Of a stretch of DNA of 12,814 nt, positions 6,900-12,814 are shown piece by piece (the first letter of the stretch is position 1; each line of letters starts with the position of its first letter). The DNA is from Myxococcales bacterium. GTDB lineage: Bacteria > Myxococcota > Polyangia > Fen-1088. The notes under the pieces were generated by a model. That model was not told the DNA's origin. It ran no database searches and saw only the letters and a list, made by a program, of their open reading frames with translations. The translations under genes were made by a program, and so were the position numbers. The stretch spans positions 1-12,814 of the forward strand of contig PMCR01000214.1 in the NCBI GenBank assembly GCA_003155465.1, in the 5' to 3' direction.

Positions 6900-9434
6900 C
6901 TAGCTTCCTGTGGCCGCCCGCTGATCGGTCTGCGAGGGCGGCGCGCTGAGGTAGTCGGGCAGCGTCCGCCCGGCGCCCTGCAACCACGCACGTGCCAGCC
7001 GCCGGCCGAGCACGCGGTCGGCCGAAGTGAGCATCCGGTAGGCCGCCTCGCGCACCAGCTTGTTGCGCACCCGGTACGCCACCTCGCTGCCGTCGGCCTG
7101 CCTCTGCACCAGGTCGCGCATGACCAGGTTCTCCAGCCACTCGCCCATCTCGCGCCGGCTCGCCTCGCCCAACACCGCGACCAGCGCCTCGGCCGAGAAG
7201 AACTTGTCGCCGTACAGGCTCGCCGCGCGCAACACCCGCCGCACCTCGGGCGACAGGCAATCGAAACGGGCTTCGATGGCGGCCAGCACCACCTCCGGCA
7301 CCACGGAACGGCCCGCCGCGATGGCGTCCGCCATCTCTTCCAGAAACATGGGATTGCCTTCCCAGCGTTCGAGCAAGAAGTGCTCGGCCTCGGCCTTGAG
7401 CGGGGGAACCCGCAGGCGCAGCAGGCTCTGCCCGGCCTTGCGTGGCAAGGGTGCCAGCCGGATGTACTCGACCATGCGCTCACCCCACAAGCCGGGGAAG
7501 CGCTCTTCCACCTCCGGCCGTCCTAGGGCCAGGAGCAGCAGTGGCTGATCCGAACAGAGGCTCAACACCTCGTCCATGACTCGCACGCTGGCCGCGTCCG
7601 CCCACTGCAGGTCCTCCAACACCATGATCGTAGCGCCGGCCGAGGCCTTGCCGCGCAGCCACTTCACGAACTCCCGCTTGACCTGGGTCGCGTCTCGCCC
7701 CGCAGTCTGGATGCCAGCGGCGGTCAGCACGGAGCCCAACAGCGTGAAATCTGGTTCGGGCCGAACCAGCGTTCCCGTGCAGCGAATGATGTTTCCGGGC
7801 GGTTCCCAGGCCAGGGAAAGAAACTCACGCGCCAAGCGCGTCTTGCCTGTGCCCGACCCACCCACCACCAGCGCCGCGCGTGCCACCCGTTCACGCACAC
7901 ATTCCTCGCGCAGCGACATCAGCAGACCGAGCTCCCGCTCGCGTCCGACCAGCGGGATTGCCTGTCCGCCCACGCTGCGGGGCCGTTCTGGCCCTGCCCC
8001 ACCTGCCTCGGCAAACAGCAACGCCGCCCCATCGGCATCCCCCACGACGAAGCGGGCGGGCAGGAGACGCCGCGTGGTTTCGTCGACCCGTATGGTGCCC
8101 GCTTGCTGGCTTTGCATGAGCGCCGGCAACGAGTCCATCAGTCGACCGACCGGAACCCGCGCCATGAACGCGGCACGACCCGACCCGATCGCGATCTTGG
8201 CGTCCGGCTCCATGTCCCGCAACACAAGAGCAGCGCGCGCAATCTGCATGGCTTGCTCGCGTGCCGTGCCCACGGCCGGCGCAGTCGCCAGAAGCGTGCG
8301 ATCGATGAGTCGGTCCATCTCGCCCCCAACCGCGCGTATGGCCGCCTCCAAGGCGAGGATGCGCTCCGAGCTGTCGTCCTTGACATCAGCCGTATTGGTC
8401 GCAGCTTGCCAGGGGAAAGCCGCGCGCGGTCCGAAGCGCCGCTCCTGCACCGTCCGCCCCGGACCATCCGCAGCCGGCCGCCGCGCCAGTGAAATGAGCA
8501 TCGCACAGATCGTGCGCTCCTCGGATTCGCTGATGCTGCTGAGCCGCAGCGGGGCGGGCGGCTTGGACGACGCGGTTTCCTCGCCAAGGTCACCAAGGCT
8601 CCGCGCGAGGGCGAGAAACTCGCCCGCCAAAGCACTCGCTGACAGGGGCCGCGAGCCCGGATCCGGTGCCAGCATGCGGTGGATGATCCGCTCCAGCTCG
8701 GGCGGCAGGTCGGGTCGGCGCGAAGACAGCGGTGCCACCGTGCCCGCGCACACTTTCTGCATCACCTCCGTGGCAGTGTCGCCGGTGAAGGGCGGCTCGC
8801 CAGCCAGCGCCTCGTACAACACGCAACCGAGAGAAAAGATGTCGGCCCGGCCATCCACGTCGTGGCGGCCGCGCGCCTGCTCGGGCGCAGCGTAAAGCGG
8901 CGTCCCCACGGTCGAGCCCTTGCGTGTGAAACGTCTTGGATCGAACACCCGGCGGGCGATGCCGAAATCAAGGATACGCGTGTCGGTGAGACGCCAGCCC
9001 ACCAGAAACACGTTGCTCGGCTTGATGTCCCGGTGGACAACCCCGCGCTCATGGGCAGCGGCCAGCGCCTGCAGCACAGGGTATGCCACGTGCGCGATGG
9101 CGGCTGGTCCCAGCGTGCCGCGCGAGAGGCGCTCTTCCAGGGTTTCTCCCTCAAGCCACTCCATGGCGATGAAGGGCGATCCGTGCGGCGTCATCCCTCG
9201 ATCGAAGTAGCGAACGATGCCCGGATGTGACAGCTCCGCCAGGAGGCGTGCCTCCTGGTCGAAACGTGCACTTTCAGTGGCGGTCCGGACGTGAAGAACT
9301 TTGAGCGCAACCATCGCCCCTGTCCGACGATCGATTGCCTGATACACCGTACCCATCCCACCCGTACCGGCCTCGCTCTTAAGCTCAAAGCGATCCATGA
9401 AGCCCGTGCCGCCCTCGGGTATTCGAGACTTCAC
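6900..9434 (-). CDS. Ser/Thr protein kinase fused to degenerate cyclase-like domain and AAA/STAND-type ATPase
   Basis: The protein has 844 residues. Residues 15-275 are an intact Hanks-type kinase: glycine loop GTGGMG (23-28), Lys45, Glu61, HRDIKPSN (134-141, catalytic Asp136), DFG (156-158) and APEQ (183-186). Residues about 305-475 look like a class III nucleotidyl cyclase fold without catalytic metal residues, recognised by the GGEMDRLIDRTLLAT strand and VPVGRLMDS. It is probably a sensor or dimerisation module. Residues 495-740 form an ATPase with VGRERE, Walker A GGSGTGKT (525-532) and Walker B MVLEDLQWAD (604-613), followed by a winged-helix-like end. This is the PknK-like architecture frequent in myxobacteria, but the usual long C-terminal TPR region is absent. 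No transmembrane helix is seen, so it is cytoplasmic. GTG 9434 was chosen because AGGTG (9439-9443, minus strand) lies four bases upstream; ATG 9398 (codon 13) is the alternative. Its targets are unknown. Confidence 0.92.
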   Translation of the reverse strand: MKSRIPEGGTGFMDRFELKSEAGTGGMGTVYQAIDRRTGAMVALKVLHVRTATESARFDQEARLLAELSHPGIVRYFDRGMTPHGSPFIAMEWLEGETLEERLSRGTLGPAAIAHVAYPVLQALAAAHERGVVHRDIKPSNVFLVGWRLTDTRILDFGIARRVFDPRRFTRKGSTVGTPLYAAPEQARGRHDVDGRADIFSLGCVLYEALAGEPPFTGDTATEVMQKVCAGTVAPLSSRRPDLPPELERIIHRMLAPDPGSRPLSASALAGEFLALARSLGDLGEETASSKPPAPLRLSSISESEERTICAMLISLARRPAADGPGRTVQERRFGPRAAFPWQAATNTADVKDDSSERILALEAAIRAVGGEMDRLIDRTLLATAPAVGTAREQAMQIARAALVLRDMEPDAKIAIGSGRAAFMARVPVGRLMDSLPALMQSQQAGTIRVDETTRRLLPARFVVGDADGAALLFAEAGGAGPERPRSVGGQAIPLVGRERELGLLMSLREECVRERVARAALVVGGSGTGKTRLAREFLSLAWEPPGNIIRCTGTLVRPEPDFTLLGSVLTAAGIQTAGRDATQVKREFVKWLRGKASAGATIMVLEDLQWADAASVRVMDEVLSLCSDQPLLLLALGRPEVEERFPGLWGERMVEYIRLAPLPRKAGQSLLRLRVPPLKAEAEHFLLERWEGNPMFLEEMADAIAAGRSVVPEVVLAAIEARFDCLSPEVRRVLRAASLYGDKFFSAEALVAVLGEASRREMGEWLENLVMRDLVQRQADGSEVAYRVRNKLVREAAYRMLTSADRVLGRRLARAWLQGAGRTLPDYLSAPPSQTDQRAATGS

Positions 9435-9438
9435 TGGT

Positions 9439-9443
9439 CACCT
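9439..9443 (-). promoter_or_regulatory. Ribosome binding site supporting the GTG start of the kinase
   Basis: On the minus strand AGGTG reads four bases before GTG 9434. It favours GTG over the in-frame ATG at 9398, which has only a more distant GAGGG. Confidence 0.6.
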
Positions 9444-9476
9444 AATCGGCACGAAGATTGGACCGCTTAAGGCAGC

Positions 9477-9505
9477 TTGACAAGGACCGAAATCTAGCAA
9501 ATCAT
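9477..9505 (+). promoter_or_regulatory. Predicted sigma-70-type promoter of the regulator-metH operon
   Basis: A perfect -35 TTGACA (9477-9482) is followed after 17 bases by AATCAT (9500-9505), a 4/6 match to TATAAT. Transcription would begin near 9512, only about 11 bases before the ATG at 9523, leaving a very short leader with GGGA (9512-9515) as the only ribosome-site candidate. The -35 is part of the near-palindrome CTTGACAAG (9476-9484). AATC (9500-9503) and GATT (9514-9517) form a 4-N10-4 dyad across the -10, a candidate autoregulatory operator. The core hexamers are seen directly; the regulation is inferred. Confidence 0.6.
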
Positions 9506-9522
9506 CGTATCGGGATTCACGG

Positions 9523-10520
9523 ATGGATAATCTAGCCGTAACCGTTGATCTGTTGCGACTTTTTGGTGATTCGACGCGATTGCGTCTGGTCTTTCTGCTG
9601 GAAAAAAACGAGTTGACGGTTGCGGAAATCACCCAGGTCACTCAGCTTCCCCAGTCGCGGGTATCCACCCACCTTGGCAAGCTGCGCGACGCAGACGTGC
9701 TGCGTGACCGGCGCGACGGCGCGCTGGCCTACTACGCCATGAACGATGGCAACATGCCGACCAGCGTGCACAAGCTGTGGGCGCTGCTTGGCCGCGAGCT
9801 CAGCGAGCCGCTCTTGCGAAGCGACCAGGAGCGTTGTCAGGCTGTGATGCGCGCGCGGCAGGGCGGCGCCAACTGGCCCGAAACAGTGGCCGGCCAGATG
9901 GAGCGACACTACTCGCCAGGTCGGACCTGGGAGGCCACCGCCATCGGCATGCTGGGCCTGATTCACCTGGGGGACGTGCTCGACGCCGGCTCGGGCGACG
10001 GGGCCATCGCCGCCCTCCTGGCTCAGCGCAGCCACCGCGTTACCTGCCTGGACATCAGCCCCAAGGTGCTGCAGGCGTGCCGCAAGCGGCTGCAGTCCCT
10101 GGCCAACGTGGAGTTTGTCCTGGGCGACGTCCATGCGATGCGATTCGCTGATGCCAGCTTCGACCAGGTGCTGTTGCTCAACTTGCTGACCTACGCGACC
10201 GATCCCGCGCGGGCGTTGGCCCAGGCGGCTCGCGTGCTCCGGCCAGGCGGCGATCTGGTCGTGACCACGCTGGCGGCCCATGAGAAGCGCGAGGTGACCG
10301 CAGGCTACGGCCATGTGCACCCTGGCTTTCGGCTGCAAGCCCTACGGGACTGGCTGACCGACGCCGGGCTCGTGGTGGACCGCTGCGAGGTGACCTCGCG
10401 AGAGAAGCGGCCTCCCCATTTTGCCGTGGTGAGCGCCTTTGCGCGCAAGGATTCGGGCCGGAAGGGCGAGCCCAAGCCAACGACCGAGACCGGATCGCCC
10501 GCCGAGAAAGAGGGGCCATC

Positions 10521-10524
<4 letters not shown>
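9523..10524 (+). CDS. sahR: ArsR-family regulator fused to SAM-methyltransferase domain, SahR-like
   Basis: The protein has 333 residues. Residues 5-95 are an ArsR winged helix: [17 protein letters not shown], recognition helix [11 protein letters not shown] (44-54), and a wing at [10 protein letters not shown] (62-71). Residues 120-305 are a class I methyltransferase fold with motif [10 protein letters not shown] (152-160), acidic Asp177 (CLDIS) and a LRPGG motif (239-243). Residues 310-333 are a polar tail. This arrangement immediately before metH matches SahR, the proteobacterial repressor that binds S-adenosylhomocysteine through its methyltransferase-like domain and controls methionine-cycle genes. 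No metal-binding Cys pair typical of metal-sensing ArsR proteins is visible. Whether the methyltransferase domain is catalytic is unknown. The stop overlaps the metH start by four bases (ATGA). It is divergent from the kinase gene, with 88 bases between them. The sahR assignment rests on architecture and context. Confidence 0.85.

Positions 10525-12814
<2,290 letters not shown>

Noticed and set aside
7576..8895. Long plus-strand open frame (about 439 codons) antisense to the kinase gene
   Set aside because: It is Arg/Ser/Pro/Ala-rich with no family resemblance and lies wholly opposite a clear kinase-ATPase gene. Such mirrored frames arise from high GC.
9435..9522. Riboswitch (SAM or SAH) ahead of the methionine operon
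   Set aside because: The predicted leader is only about 11 bases and the whole gap is 88 bases, with no multi-helix structure visible. Control by the encoded SahR-type protein is the simpler reading.

Overview
The window is GC-rich chromosomal DNA, most likely from a myxobacterium (Myxococcota, Polyangium/Sorangium-like). Three things point that way, from knowledge of these families and not from any search. There is a Ser/Thr kinase fused to an ATPase, a long Cys-rich lipoprotein with the DTNTD..NCG..C motif, and dense GC-biased coding with very short gaps. I see no tRNA, rRNA, CRISPR array, insertion sequence or phage gene.

Layout. (1) 1-2092, minus strand: 697 visible residues of a secreted, probably lipid-anchored Cys-rich protein ending in a possible YWTD-type propeller; its C-terminus is off the left edge. 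(2) 2093-2453: a 361-base divergent intergenic region with little recognisable content. (3) 2454-6887, plus strand: five tightly packed genes, probably one operon. They encode an EXPERA/TMEM97-like four-helix membrane protein, a short-chain dehydrogenase, a DUF1295 (steroid 5-alpha-reductase-like) membrane protein, a membrane-anchored metallo-beta-lactamase-fold hydrolase, and a multi-helix MOP-superfamily transporter resembling animal ANKH. (4) 6900-9434, minus strand: a kinase / degenerate cyclase-like / AAA-ATPase protein, convergent with the operon (12-base gap). (5) 9523-12814, plus strand: a SahR-type ArsR-methyltransferase regulator whose stop overlaps the start of metH (cobalamin-dependent methionine synthase). 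metH runs off the right edge inside its B12-binding motif.

How the genes fit together. The regulator-metH pair is a methionine-cycle module. The SAM/SAH-binding domain of the regulator probably senses S-adenosylhomocysteine and controls its own promoter (TTGACA at 9477) and metH. The five-gene operon is the most unusual part. Three adjacent membrane or redox proteins all belong to families whose animal members act on sterols or very-long-chain lipids, followed by a hydrolase and an exporter-like protein. A membrane-lipid or isoprenoid modification and export pathway is a reasonable hypothesis, but no substrate can be read from the sequence.
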